This document shows positions 34,901-46,291 of a stretch of 64,000 bases of DNA, piece after piece. A program made the position numbers and the translations under genes. The DNA is taken from contig JAKZHN010000018.1 in NCBI GenBank assembly GCA_037179335.1, positions 558,001 through 622,000 on the forward strand. Direction: 5' to 3'. The notes under the pieces were generated by a model. That model was not told the origin of the DNA and searched no databases. It saw only the letters and a list, made by a program, of their open reading frames with translations. Origin of the DNA: Cyclaneusma minus. Taxonomy: Eukaryota; Ascomycota; Leotiomycetes; Marthamycetales; Marthamycetaceae. Position 1 is the first letter of the stretch. Every line of letters begins with the position of its first letter.

Positions 34901-35958
34901 AAATACCCAGCGAGTGCAAAGACGAATTGAAGCTCTTGAACCAGCTGGGAGAAGCCCGTCGGCTGCAAATGGCTCGCAAGGGGGCAATATCATTTTTCGC
35001 TCCCAGGCCCTCCGTCACCCTTTCCGGCTCCACCGAGACAACCACGTCGACTCACACCACCCACTTCTACCCATCCGACCCAGCTCTCAAACTCCGCTAC
35101 CAGCCCTCATCGTCGAACCCCCAGGAACCCGCCGCCGAAACAGTCCGAAACCTGATGACCATCGCTGCCGAAGTGGCAGCCCAGTGGTGTGCCGCCCGCA
35201 ACATCCCCATCCCCTACCGCGTCACAGTCTCCAACCCCGATCTCCCGTCCCCAACGGACTATCTGAACAAAACCCTCCTCCCCGCCCTGAGTCCCACCGG
35301 CCAGCTGCCACCAGAAATAGCTCTCGGCTACCTGAAACGCATGGGTCCCGTACAACCTTCCAGCACTCCAGGACCGCACCTCGCGCTCGGCGTCGGCATG
35401 TACGCAAAATGCACCTCTCCTCTGCGCCGCTTCGGCGATTTGCTTGTCCATTGGCAAATCCAAGCTGCGCTGGTTGAAGAAGCACGCACAGGTGAGAGCT
35501 TGGTAGGAAGTACGCGAGAAGATTACCTGCCGTTCAGCAAGAAGGAGATGGACAAGATCTTGCCGAAGCTATTTGGGCGAGAAAAAGCAATCGTTGCTGC
35601 GCATCGTAGTGTTTCCAGGGCATCATTGATACATTTCCTGATCAGGGCTTGGCATTTCAAAGAAGCGGAGATTCCGGAGACGTTTGATTTCGTGGTGAGG
35701 AAGGTCCTGAAGGGTGGGAGGGTGGCGGGGCGGATTGATTTTCTGGGAGCGGTGGATGGGAATTGTACGCTGCCGGACTGGATTGAGCCTGGGGAGGTGA
35801 AGGAGGGGGATCGTTTTGAGGCGAGGTTTAAGGATTTGAATGTTTATTGGCAGACGATCGATGTGGAGGTTGTGAGGAAGCTGGAGAAGGAGGAGGGGGC
35901 GTTTGGGAGGCGGGGTGTGGGTGGGGGTGGGGGTGGGGGTGATGATGGAACAGGATAG
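31997..35958 (+). CDS. Mitochondrial RNB-family 3'-5' exoribonuclease (DSS1/CYT-4-like)
   Basis: Exons 31997-32950 and 33001-35958, with a 50-nt intron that has a CTAAC branch; about 1303 aa. The Arg-rich, acid-poor N-terminus (MFRSIRQQELAPARRLCLLR) fits a mitochondrial presequence. The RNB catalytic core begins CIDDETANEIDDGVSVE at about residues 800-816, with the metal-binding Asp cluster intact, followed by WVHIHVADPGSFL and, near the end, the conserved YAKCTSPLRRFGDL. In Neurospora (CYT-4) and yeast (Dss1) this enzyme degrades and processes mitochondrial RNA, in yeast with the helicase Suv3. The protein is longer than usual at the N-terminus, which contains a 57-bp tandem duplication. It ends in a short poly-Gly tail. 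Confidence 0.9.
32126..32239 (+). repeat. 57-bp in-frame tandem duplication
   Basis: Two adjacent copies starting ATCCGGAATGTCGATAGT at 32126 and 32183, in the N-terminal region of the exoribonuclease. Because 57 is a multiple of three it adds 19 residues (IRNVDSETRTPKGRRQKDK then IRNVDSKTRAPKER) without shifting frame. The copies differ at several bases. Confidence 0.85.
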
Positions 35959-35963
35959 CTGTA

Positions 35964-36989
35964 TTATAGCTAGAATCGAATGTTGGCACGGGGATGGAGG
36001 ACGGGGTGGGATACTCACAGAATCATGGTCGTCCGGCTCAATCTGAGCTGTATTGCCATGATAAAGGCCGAGTTGTGCCTGGGGTTCAGTCTGGATTGAC
36101 TGGTTGCGATAGGACGTCCGCGCTCCTTGGACAGCAGAGGTTCCAGCAGGCTTCTCAGCGGACTCGGCAGCAGCGAGATGAGCATCTTTACATGTATCTT
36201 CTGGAATATCATCCTCGTCTTCCTCGTCTTCCTCGTCTTCCTGGTTCTCATCCTCGTCATCGTCATCTTCTTCGTCTTCCTGGCTCTCATCCTCGTTATA
36301 CTCCTCCGCAGCTTCCCTGTCTGCATCCTTCATATTATCAAGTTCCCGACGTATGTTGTCAATTGCCTTTGTTTCCACTTTATTGGATATATGGTGTTCG
36401 CGCTTCAGACTGGAGAGACTTCGGGCCAGCAGTCTTTCCGCCTCTCTTCGGCACATGTCAAAATCCCAGTTCAAAGCATCAAAAATCGAGCCCAGCAGAA
36501 TCAGGGATTTGATTCTCTGGTATCTTGGTAAATCAGGATCGGGCTGTCAACATTGGCAAGCCATTCAAATAGCATATTCTGCGGATCATAAGGCACCTTC
36601 CAGCAAGTGTTGCACGGCGGCTCGGCACTCGCTGGCAGTGTATTGTGTTTCGAGTGGGGAGGTTGAGGTGTGGGGTTGCAGGGCTTGGACTGCTGCAATC
36701 GAAATTGAGTCTCCGTATAAGTGGTATCGAGTTCGGGTAAGGGTGAGGAGAGGGCGGAATCGGAGGAGTGTTCTTGAGCTGCTTCAGAGAGAAGCAGGGA
36801 TGCAGAGTTGTGAGGGGCGAGGTGAGGGTATACGAATCTGCTTGATTGTCGACTGGAGAGCAGGTTCAGGATGGAGCAAAACACGTGAGCCCTCGCGTGG
36901 ACCTCTTTTGCTTTCCTTCGAGCTTTTTCACTCCCCACTTTGCCTTCCAGCAATAACACACCCACTTTTACCAGGTACGCGTTACCCAA
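35964..36989 (-). CDS. Acidic protein of unknown function (start unresolved)
   Basis: The reliable part is exon 36543-36019 plus a tiny last exon 35969-35964 (Leu-stop) after a 49-nt intron with a GTGAGT donor. It encodes DLPRYQRIKSLILLGSIF, a helical segment, then a long Asp/Glu run of about 45 residues and a polar tail. Upstream, the frame ending CNTCWK can join at 36597 across a 53-nt intron with a weak GTGCCT donor; otherwise a 1-nt frameshift at about 36541 is needed. No ATG exists in the open upstream stretch to 36989, so a 5' exon is missing. The stop lies 5 bp beyond the exoribonuclease stop, so the two genes are tightly convergent. The longer antisense frame running to 35623 is a shadow. 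Confidence 0.45.
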
Positions 36990-38975
36990 CTCTTCAATTC
37001 CAAGCCAGCACTAGAACGTTTTCTTTCTTTCTTTTAGCACCCCATTCATATTGCAGCAGTCCTATTTCACGAGGTCACTTAGATTCTGGTGCTTGGCAAG
37101 CCAATACAACATCATCGACTAGTACTGATATGTTGAGCCCCGCCCTAACTAAAAGTAACCAATGGCTCGCGAAAAACCTAGAAGTTGACAGCAGATACAC
37201 CATGGAAGTTCCAAGTACGTATCAAAGGAATCATTATGAAAATACAAACCAGCAATCCTCAGGTAGGGCATTCGGATTGAAGTCTAGTTGCTGTGAGCTT
37301 TATCACTCTTATCACGACACAACTTGCGTTGATGGTGGTTTGACAAGAACCCGCAGTTTCCCAATATCTTCCTGGCAGCTACGAGCCAATAAAGAGTTGC
37401 CCCGCTCAAGACTATCACGTCCACACCTTGTGGTTTGGAGGATGGTGAAAGGGGAGATATTCGAGAGGGAAGACATCCCGGTGGAGGTACGTACTCTTTA
37501 ATTCCCGTCGATATTGGACAAGCCTCCATCCACTATCATAACTTTGCCGCGTTCTCCGGAAATTCCTGGTCAAAAGCTTTCCAACGCGTCCAGAATTGTT
37601 CAAAATAAAGGCGATCCCATATCACAATGAAAGAAATCATTTTCTCCATCAAGGGTAGTCAAAGAAACTCAATCAAGGCGGCCGATCCATCAACTTGCAA
37701 CAAAACAAATCTCAAGAAAGGATTGGTCGCGAGAAGTCTGTAAGTTACTGAGAATACTTACGCCACGTACAAGAGGTTATGCAAACCGACAGCGAAAGGA
37801 TGCTTTGATAGCTGAGAGCCGACTTGAGATGCTTCCGAGGGGTTGGAGTGAAACCAATACTCGAGATCGCCATTCCAGACTAGAGAACCAGAAGGAAACT
37901 GAGAAACCGGGCTCAGCTTGGGGATACCTGAGATGGGAAGGATTTCAGTCTTGATTCTTCAAGGACAGAAGAAACACACGGAGGATCGCTTGCAACCCTT
38001 TCGATTCACATATCTGCGTCCCCCGTCTCCACTCTTCGACTTCGAAGCCAGGATCCAAACAGGATGACACCACTCCAGCAAATGTTTGTGCAGCAGGCAA
38101 CTTTGCCACGGGTTTCTGGAGAGCTTGACCATATATAGGTAGCCTCGGGAAAGGGGTTCCGGGCTTTGACTGGATTCGTCTTCTCCAGCATGGCAAGCCG
38201 GAAAGAGCCCCATATTTCGATCTTCAAAGAACGTGACGAAGGCTGGGTCGAGGTCACTTTTGTTGCATGTCGACTGAGTCCTATATGTTGCTTTGCTTTT
38301 TTCGTTATTACATACTCCTCTAGCAATCAGCATGCAGTTGCTGTGGAGTCGAATACGCATTCTTCCGGGGTAAGAGCCCATGAGGACGATGAAGGACGAT
38401 TTTGTTGCACGTCGCCGGAGTATTATTGCTTTGTATGTCCCATTATTGCTCCTCTAACATGCAGTGTTGTGGAGTCTTTCGCTCCCAGTTCCCTGGCATC
38501 GTGACGATCTCTCATTCCGGCCAGTAAGATATGTCATATTTCGAAGAACGTGATAACGGCCGATGGAGCCTGAAGGACAGTTTTGTTGCACGTCGACTGA
38601 GTATTAAGCATTCCTTTTTCCATTATCGATCCTCTAGCATGCAGTCTTGTGGTCTTGTGGAGTCGTACTGTCGAATACCTTCACTCCCCAGCATCGTGGC
38701 GATCTCTCTCACGGCTAAAAATCGGAAAGCGTCTGCGCCGCGCGGAAGCCGGCCTAGAACTCTCTCCCTCCTCGCTTGACCGGCGATCACAATTGATGTC
38801 TCAACAACTCCTGCTCTGCGAGACGCGGCGATATTTTTCGGCATTCAATAATCAAGGATCAATTGATGCATCAAGTCGACAAGCCTCAAGGCGCACATGT
38901 CATATTAGATCTTCCGTGAAGAACTTCCATTCTGGTCCTGGTATATACACTTTGTTCACCTGTCACCAATCACCC
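36990..38975. other. Intergenic, repeat-bearing
   Basis: Nearly 2 kb without a clear gene. A plus-strand frame of 100 codons from ATG 37202 and a minus-strand frame across 37284-37529 overlap each other and have no recognised domain. The right third contains a three-copy tandem repeat (38216-38720). Confidence 0.4.
38216..38720. repeat. Three diverged tandem copies, about 140-180 bp
   Basis: A unit with the landmarks GAACGTGA...GGACGATTTTGTTGCACGTCG, GAGTATTA, CTCCTCTAGCATGCAGT and TGTGGAGTC recurs. The GTTGCAYGTCG landmark is at about 38262, 38404 and 38585. Copies 2 and 3 also share a downstream CATCGTGRCGATCTCTC. There is no clear coding content. Confidence 0.7.
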
Positions 38976-41695
38976 CTACTCAACCCTTTTTGCAGAAGAG
39001 ATATTCGGCACACCACTGCCCTCGGCCAATGTGCCTTCAACAACCCCATAGATAGGTATCTCAGCCAACACCGAAGCAACATGATGCAAAGTCGGCAAAG
39101 CCTTCCAGTCTTGCGCATCAATCTTCACCTCAGCCTCCCTCGTCTTCTCCATCTTGCGTATCGTCGAGGCACCCAGCGCAAATCCCGTCTCACGAGCCAT
39201 CACCACCGGATACTCATCCGTCTTCCCGGGCTCTCCTACCGCAGGGATATATCTGTGCATGAGTACGTTGGAATGATTTTCTTCCTCTTTGCAGGCCTGC
39301 TCAATCTCCGGGTCAACGGATTGAAGTCCTCCAAGTCGAAAGTCTGCAAACTTGGCTCCATGCCATGATGCTTGCATGCTCCAAGTATCGGATTGTCGGT
39401 CGATGGAAATTGAACACCAGAGCCCGGGCATGCCATATCCCTCTCTTCCAATCATGGCTCCATCTGCCTGGTCGTCGAATACGACGGGGATGTATGAGCC
39501 AGGGACCTTAGAACCGTCCTTCTTCACGTATTGGACTCCGTGGATGTATAGGCCAAAGATGTTTTCTGCCCTTCCTCCCAGCCATGGCACGTTGTGAAGC
39601 GTAGTGATGGCGAAACTCGCCTCGGCCACCGTCGCCGGAGACAGGAAGCAGTAGGAGTCTGACGGCAGAAGATTTTGTAGAAAGGTTCGAGAAGTCTTGA
39701 ACTTGATCGTAGCTTTGCTGAAAGTCTGCTGCGAGGCTGCCCAAGCATTTCCATGCAGGTCTTGTCGAGGTCCAGGGGCAGGGCCAAATCCAAGTGGTGT
39801 CCGCCAGGTCAAGTTGGGATTCTTGGCGTATAACCACTTCTTCAGTTTCTGCGAAGAATTGTCGATCTCACAATGTCCGAAATTGTACGCAGTGTACCGC
39901 TCCACTATTTGAAGTCAGTATAGTCCTAAAGCAAATCTACCAGCGTAGAAAGCTTACCCTGCAGTTTTGGCTCGCCGGGCACTAAATCTTTTCCAGCTAG
40001 GCGACTGTACTCTTGGATTGTGTTTGCACGAGTGTATCGAATTTCCTCGTACAATTTCAGTCTTTCATGAACCTCTTCAGTTGTCACCCCTAGAGGTAGC
40101 ACCGTAGCCAATGCTGCTGCATCCTCAATCGCGATACCACCGCCTTGTCCTTGATCTGTACACACTTTCAGGAACACGGATTTCACGGCGAGTTACGGAA
40201 AAGTTGAGCTTACGTGGTAAAAATGGATGAGCTGCGTCTCCAAGCAGAGCCAACTTGCCCTTGACCCAGCTGGGTAAAACTTCCATATCAAGCAACTGCC
40301 ACACCTTCAAAGACTCTGGGTTGGCCATACCAAGCAGGGCTAGGACTGAAGGATCCCAGTTCTGGTACACTTTCAGAAGCTGCTCCAAAGATCCCTGTTT
40401 GTTCCATTCTTTTGACATTGTTAGCTGAGACCACTTTCTCGCCTGCTATTCCGTAACTTACCATCACTGGCGGTCGCGTGTGATTCGTTTTCAGGATGAA
40501 TCGCTACAAAGTTCATTTCATCGTTGCTGTTACACGGGTACATGATTAATCGTCGGTCCGTCGAGAGCCACAAGGAAAATCCGTTGATGTTCTCGGCGAA
40601 TTTTGCTGTGAGAGGATTTTCGCGGATTGTCTGTGTCGGAATCAAGAACCTAGCAGAAGGGATGAGTCAGTGGACTATGATTATCAAGTCGTGGTTCAGG
40701 GTCTGAATACCTAAAAGCACTTTTCCCCGATGATACCAACTCGACCGGCTTCTCGGCCACCACTTCCCTGGTTTTCGACTTTCCAAAAGACAAAGTTAGC
40801 GATCCAGTCGACTTCCACGAATCCTTTAGCAATCATCCACTCACATAGATGCCATCCGCTCCGATGATCAAGTCCGCCTTTGCTTCCTCTCCATCCTCGA
40901 ATTTGATGGTCACTGACTCTGCATCGACGGTGGCTACTCTCTTTCTCAAATGCAAAGCAGCCCCTGCTTCTGAGATAGCAGCCCGCTTCAGTGCATCGTG
41001 AAGTCTAACACGATGTACTAGCTGCCAGGGATGCTGCCAGACCTTGTTGGCTTCCTTGAAGTCCAAGTGTCGATGCAACGAATTGTCCGCACCGTACTCC
41101 CAGATCGCTTCATTAGCGACAGCACCGAAGTCTCCGGCTTTCAACCCCCATCGGCGAAGGATACCGTTGGCATTTGGTGCGAGATGGATGGCCTGTGATG
41201 GTGTTAGACGACTATGTTGAGGACGGACTGGCTTATGACTTACTGCACCTGTTTCGGTTGCGAACCTGGATTGTTCGTACAACTAGAGAGGCCTTTAGAT
41301 ATGTGTTTTGGCAAGCGAGTTTGATCTTGGAGTGAGATGGCAGTTGCTGCTGGTACGTACAGAAACATTGTGACCTGGAGATAGTGTCAGTCATGGCTGT
41401 CGTCCGTAAATTAGTTTTTTTGACTGACCTTGTCGACGCAGTCCTATCGCTGCTGCCAGGCCACCAATTCCTGCCGGGGGGTTAATACTTCATCGGCAGT
41501 GTTTGATGGAGAATATACTCCAGTGAGGACACATACCAGCTCCGATGATGGCTAAACACGTGATTGTCAGACTCAACACTCATAACAAGTCTGGATAGGT
41601 ATCTACTTACCGATGTTCAGAGGTTGAGGACCGCTTTCTCCATTTACTCGATGACCGTTCGCACCTGAATGACCGTTGGTTCCGTTGGTGGTCAT
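38976..41695 (-). CDS. Fusion: group A FAD aromatic monooxygenase + acetoacetate-decarboxylase-like domain
   Basis: Eleven exons: 41695-41611, 41551-41537, 41470-41429, 41374-41361, 41282-41244, 41192-40845, 40778-40711, 40649-40462, 40408-40214, 40155-39958, 39904-38976; about 706 aa. All ten introns are GT-AG of 51-78 nt and every joint keeps frame. The N-terminal part is salicylate-hydroxylase-like: AIIGAGIGGLAAA (GxGxxG, residues about 29-41), the DG motif LIIGADGIYS, and the GD motif LALLGDAAHPFLPHQGQG (Asp about 324). From about residue 398 an ADC-superfamily domain follows (FGLYIHGVQYV, MIGREGYGMPGL). The Lys-Lys of true acetoacetate decarboxylases, expected after GRE..xYP, is replaced by Gly-Leu, so Schiff-base chemistry is doubtful. 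The first exons are tiny (15, 42, 14 and 39 nt). Neighbours suggest a role in aromatic or polyketide-like metabolism. Confidence 0.85.
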
Positions 41696-42525
41696 GATGC
41701 CGAAATTCCTTCTGACCGGCCGACGACTGTACAAGTAAGGATATCAGATATCTTGGGTTGTCTTGACGTAGTAATTCCCACCCTGAACGACATTTTGAGA
41801 TGCCATGAGCGCTAATATAGCCCTCCTTTGGACCAAGCTTCGGTGCCGGCCAAGACCAGTTTCCGAGTACATCAATATGTGTAAACAGGAAGTTCCCTTG
41901 AGGCTTTATTGGCGGAGCCCTGTAATAATGAGCAGTTCAAGGTCCGCTTTGTGGAGAAGGCAGGGGTCGTTCGGACCGCATAGTGGATTTGGTGTTTCAC
42001 GAAACCACATATGTATGTAGATCTTGGTCGGCTCAGGACAGCACATGAGCCCATGTGACATGATAGATTACCTACCTTGAGGGCTCATCAACAGGTGTAT
42101 ACCGTCTTGAAACAGAACATGTAAGGACGGGAAAGCGGGGGGTCCGATGTGGTCGAGTCTATGTGTTTTCGGACTGGCTCCCCCACATGGCGGCGGTCGC
42201 AATGATTGGAGACATCGTGCATTTGAAGTGCTGATGTTCCTTCATACATGTATCTCCTAGCCCACATGACACCTCAAAAGATAGAAGTTGAGTGAGCAAC
42301 GACTGGACAAGGAACTGATCCTTTGGCGGGTCCAAGAGTAAAAGAAATTGGGGGCCGTAACAACATACATGTACTTGCCAGTTTCCCCGCTCCGTCTCGG
42401 GCCATCCCATATCTCCCCACCGAGGGAGCGAATTCACCGAATTCACCGAAGTGTGATCGTGCGAGAACTGAATGATTCTTCTCGAAAACCATTGCCCTCC
42501 CTGTCTTCTCTTCGATACTTGAGTT
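41696..42525. promoter_or_regulatory. Divergent promoter of monooxygenase-ADC fusion and SDR
   Basis: 830 bp separate the two divergent start codons, consistent with shared control. A short direct repeat (GAATTCACC twice in tandem, 42431-42448, with a further partial CGAA) lies about 80 bp upstream of the SDR start. No factor can be named. Confidence 0.4.
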
Positions 42526-43446
42526 ATGGCAGTGGCACTGATAACTGCCGGCGCTGCCGGCCTCGGCGCAGCCACTGCGAAAGCGTTTGCCTCCTCTGGA
42601 ATGCGCGTAGTCGTAAACTACCACTCCAATCGCGAGCGAGCCGAGTCCTTGGTCCAAGACCTTGAGAAATTGTCGGATTTACGGCCGTCTGAAGAACAGA
42701 AGAACTTCTTGTCCATCCGTGCTGATATGTCGAAGCGAGCTGAGGTCGTTCGGCTGGTGGACGAGACAGTCTCGGCGATGGGGAAGCTCGATGTTGTGTT
42801 TTCGAATGTCGGCTGGACCGAGCTGAGGAAGTTTAGTGATTTGGATGACAATGTCAATGAGGAGGATTGGGATAGGTGTTTCAATATGAATGTCAAGACG
42901 CATTTGTATTTGATGCATGCTGCTAAAGAACATTTGGAAAAGTCGGAAGGGGTGTTCATCACAACGGCATCGTCGGCGGGTTTGAAGCCAAGTGGGAGCT
43001 CTCTGGTCAGTAGTTTCAAGCCTCATACATCGTTTCACGGGTGATCAAAGTTTCTAAGCAGATCACAGGCGTATTCTGTCACCAAAGCAGCACAAATTCA
43101 TCTCGTAAAAGGACTGGCGACCATATGCAGTCCTAAAGTGAGAGTAAATGCCGTTTCGCCGGGACTCATGTTGACAGTATGAATTCTCGTCCAACTCTCA
43201 AGTCTATCCTACGACTAACACTTGCAGGAATGGGGCATGAAGTTCCCCCAGGCACGTCAAGATGCGGCTCTTGCAAAGACTCAGCTGAAACGGTTTGCTA
43301 CTCCTGAGGTCAGCATGTTCTGAAACTTGTGAACTCCATCTTGGCTAACATCGGTCCAGGACGTTGCCGAGCAGGTTTTGTGTCTAGCAAACAATAAGAG
43401 CATTACGGGTGCCAACTTTGTGATAGATGCGGGAGCGACCATATAA
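42526..43446 (+). CDS. Short-chain dehydrogenase/reductase (classical SDR)
   Basis: Exons 42526-43005, 43069-43176, 43228-43308, 43360-43446, giving 251 aa, a standard classical SDR length. The cofactor loop is TAGAAGLGAA (TGxxxGxG-like with Ala in place of Gly at one position). NVG in VVFSNVGWTE replaces the usual NNAG, the catalytic Ser is in TTASSAG, and Tyr162-x3-Lys166 (AYSVTKAA) is created exactly at the first splice joint. VRVNAVSPGLM and the C-terminal ITGANFVIDAGATI are typical. It should oxidise or reduce an alcohol/ketone with NAD(P)(H). It is divergent from the fusion gene and convergent with the BBE oxidase. Confidence 0.9.
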
Positions 43447-43705
43447 AATGTATGGCGATGCCGATAGTTGACGGGTGAGCTCACTCCACCACCCCGCCGT
43501 CAACCTCAGGACACCACTTGAAGCGACCGGCTATATTTATCCATCAAAGGAAGCTCTTCCTTAGTTACTTATCATGAATATAATGAGTTGCTTGCTGGTA
43601 CCGTTGTCTTTTATTGCCCAAGTGTACACTTTCTTGTTCACCCAGTTGAACCCAACACAATGGCTTGCCTGAAACTTTGCTTCTCCTCAGGATACACAGC
43701 CAAAC

Positions 43706-45290
43706 CTACGACTTTTCTCTGAGCAGGTTATCCAATCCATCTACCCCAGACTTGTCTCCCTCGTCCAAAAACCCGCATATAACCCCCTTCGGATCCCATT
43801 TCCTTCTGATTTCCATCAACCTCCGTCCAGCCTCCTCAGACCAAAATTTGGTCTTGCGGACCTGGAAATCCGCGTCTCCAAGATACGAGCCAACTCCATG
43901 CTCCTCTACCTCTTCCACAATGTCTTTAACCCAAGCCTTGCACTTCTCATCATCCTCTGGGTCGTCCCAAACCGTGTAGACCGCAAAGTAGTGATCAGAC
44001 TGCAAGCTGAGAGCCATGTCCGGCAACTCGCGTCGACTGCATGGATTCATGCAGAACCATAAAGTCTGGCATTTCGGATGCGGACGCGTGGTAAATGCCT
44101 GTTCCAGAACAGCCGTCACGTCGGCGTCATTTCGTATGTAAACGTTGTCAGAGCAGAACCTAGCGTTATCAGGGTTGTTGATTGTCTGGTTTATGTATTC
44201 CGCTTCTAGGCTGGTGGGGATACACATCATTTCCACCAAGGCGCCGGGAGGGTGGCTCTCGTTGATCGGTCGAAGGGCTGCCATAGCTTCTGTTTCGGTT
44301 TCTTGGTAGGTGACTGTTAAGGAGAGGACGCAATCTTGCTCCAGTTCCGAAGAGTAAAGCCCTACCACGACGATTTCTGATCCAGAATCTGAATTAGGTG
44401 CGAACTGGACAATTCGTCAGTGACTCCGAAGTTCGAAGAGGGTTAGGTACGTGTCTGCTCAACATACCTCCAAACTCCAGTCCATTACCGCTTTGTACTC
44501 GGATTTTGGGTACAGGAAGGACGATGCCATCATCACTGGAGGCTTTTTCATCGTCTCGAGATAAAACCTTGTCACTACAGCTGGGAAACCTGGAGATCGA
44601 ATTAGCCCCTTTTCTGTGCGAACGAGTTTTGGTGAAGTACCAGGCCCAGCTCCTCTCGCCGCCCAGAATAAATCCGCATTTTCTGTGTCATTGCAATGTA
44701 GCATTTCTCCATCGGCCGAAACAACATCGATTCCACGGACTTTCTCGCAAGCCCAGCCCCAGTTCTGACCAAAATTCCATCAGCACAAATCCTAGACTTT
44801 TTCACATCTCTCGGTGGCCATTACTGACTTTGCAGTTCAATCCCATGCCGCCTTGCAGAAGGAAGCCGCCCAGTCCCACGTCTGGACAATGACCCCCCGG
44901 AAAGATAAGTCCTTTGGTGGCCAGAAAGTCGTTCAACTTTTCCCCTGTGGTGCTCGGAGATACTTTGACGATTCCCGTGTCCTCGTCGAGATCCATCTCT
45001 TGTAGCCCTCCCAAGTCGATGAGAATAGCATCGTCTCGCAAACTCCAAGCTGCCCAGCTATGTCCGCCCGATCGAACAGACACTCTGCAGCCTAACTCGT
45101 TCGCAAGCAAGATAGCATCCCGGACATGGGAAGCTTCGGTCGCCTCGACAACCGCTCTTGGAAACCTCCCAGGTTTGATGCCATTGAAAATCCGTGCAAT
45201 TCGTTTCGCTTCATAGTCGCCGTTTTCCTCTTCGCTACGCCACGTAATAGGCAGATTCTCCGCAAGGGCGGCGGACATTTCGACTTTCAA
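43706..45290 (-). CDS. BBE-type FAD-linked oxidase (berberine bridge enzyme-like)
   Basis: Exons 45290-44829, 44764-44468, 44404-43706, about 485 aa. The PCMH FAD-binding domain shows SVRSGGHSWAAW (covalent FAD His about 77) and FPGGHCPDVGLGGFLLQGG (Cys about 135, the position used for the second covalent FAD link in bicovalent members). After splicing the family run GLNCKNWGWACEKVRGIDVV appears. DLFWAARGAGPG and the C-terminal BBE segment (DPKGVICGF) complete the fold. No signal peptide is evident, so it may be intracellular. Such enzymes perform oxidative ring closures or alcohol oxidations in fungal secondary metabolism. A second Met five codons in is an alternative start. Confidence 0.88.
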
Positions 45291-46291
45291 GTTTCAGACA
45301 AAAACAAAGTTAAATATAAGTTTTTATGCAGGAGCGATTTTCACGGATGCTAGAGAAATATAAGAGAAACCCCTGGAATGCATACTCCGCATGCCAAGAC
45401 TGAACGAACTCCATGGGCCACGGCGATTCGTAACCTTTGGCGGATCAGCTCACCCGATGCTTGGGAGTATCCACATGTATCCACAGATGTCCGGGCACTG
45501 GGGAAGATTAACCCTTCGACAATCCTTGAACCCTGTTCGTCAAAGCATGGCCCAGGGACTCGGAGTCGGAAGCAAAAAAATATCGCAACAGGTTTTCCGC
45601 TTTAGCCGCCGGGGTTTTTGACAATTCCATATTCTATCCGAGAGAAGCTGAGAAGTGCCACGGATTTTGATAGCGGTACCAGAATGTTGATAAATGTGTT
45701 GTATTAGTATGTTATACCTAGTAAATATAACTTTGTTAACTTTCAACAACGCTATGTGCTGCAGAACCGGGCCGGTCCGGGCGGGCTTGACTTATCTCCA
45801 ATTGAACTCAAAGACATCCAGTCGTCGCGAGCAAATCGATCCCGAAGACCGAAGATTCACAATTGAACCACAATTGCCAATTGTGCACATCACTCTTTCA
45901 CCACGTGCAATAGTCTGGTCGTCCCGAATGTGCAGGGCCTGATTCGATCTTGGGGCGTGTTCACGTTGCAGGGCCTGCATTTGAAGTTCATGAGCGGCTT
46001 TGACAAGTTTGGACTGAACGCCGCTGGGAAAAAAGCAACTGCATACCTAGTACTGACGTCGGACAGCAGCATGCAGAAGCTTTCGGGTACCAGGTATGTC
46101 AATCTGGATTCAAACCAGCATTGATGAACTAAAAGCAAGAGCTCGCGCTGGGCTTAGGGGCGGCCGGCTGAATTTTGATGCTGAAACCTCGTTGAAGTGA
46201 TCGGGTAGATCCTGGGTTAACCTTATTGACTGGACCTTTAGGTTTGCGGCAACCCCACACATCGACCGTTAGACTGTCGGCATCCGTGACG
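45291..46291. other. Divergent promoter region of BBE oxidase and MFS transporter
   Basis: About 1 kb between divergent starts. It contains several CAATTG hexamers clustered at 45796-45892 and a G/C-rich run near 45765. No gene is visible. Confidence 0.35.

Noticed and set aside
35623..35963. C-terminal part of the long minus-strand frame antisense to the exoribonuclease
   Set aside because: It mirrors the RNB gene's coding strand and is His/Pro/Leu-rich. A GTGAGT donor at 36018 and a nearby acceptor give a natural end before the overlap.
36540..36546. A 1-nt frameshift in the acidic gene
   Set aside because: Not needed if a 53-nt intron with a weak GTGCCT donor joins CNTCWK to PDPDLP. RNA data would decide, so I do not claim a frameshift.
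45796..45892. CAATTG cluster as a defined regulatory array
   Set aside because: The hexamers are irregularly spaced and the sequence is moderately A/T-rich, so chance is a sufficient explanation.
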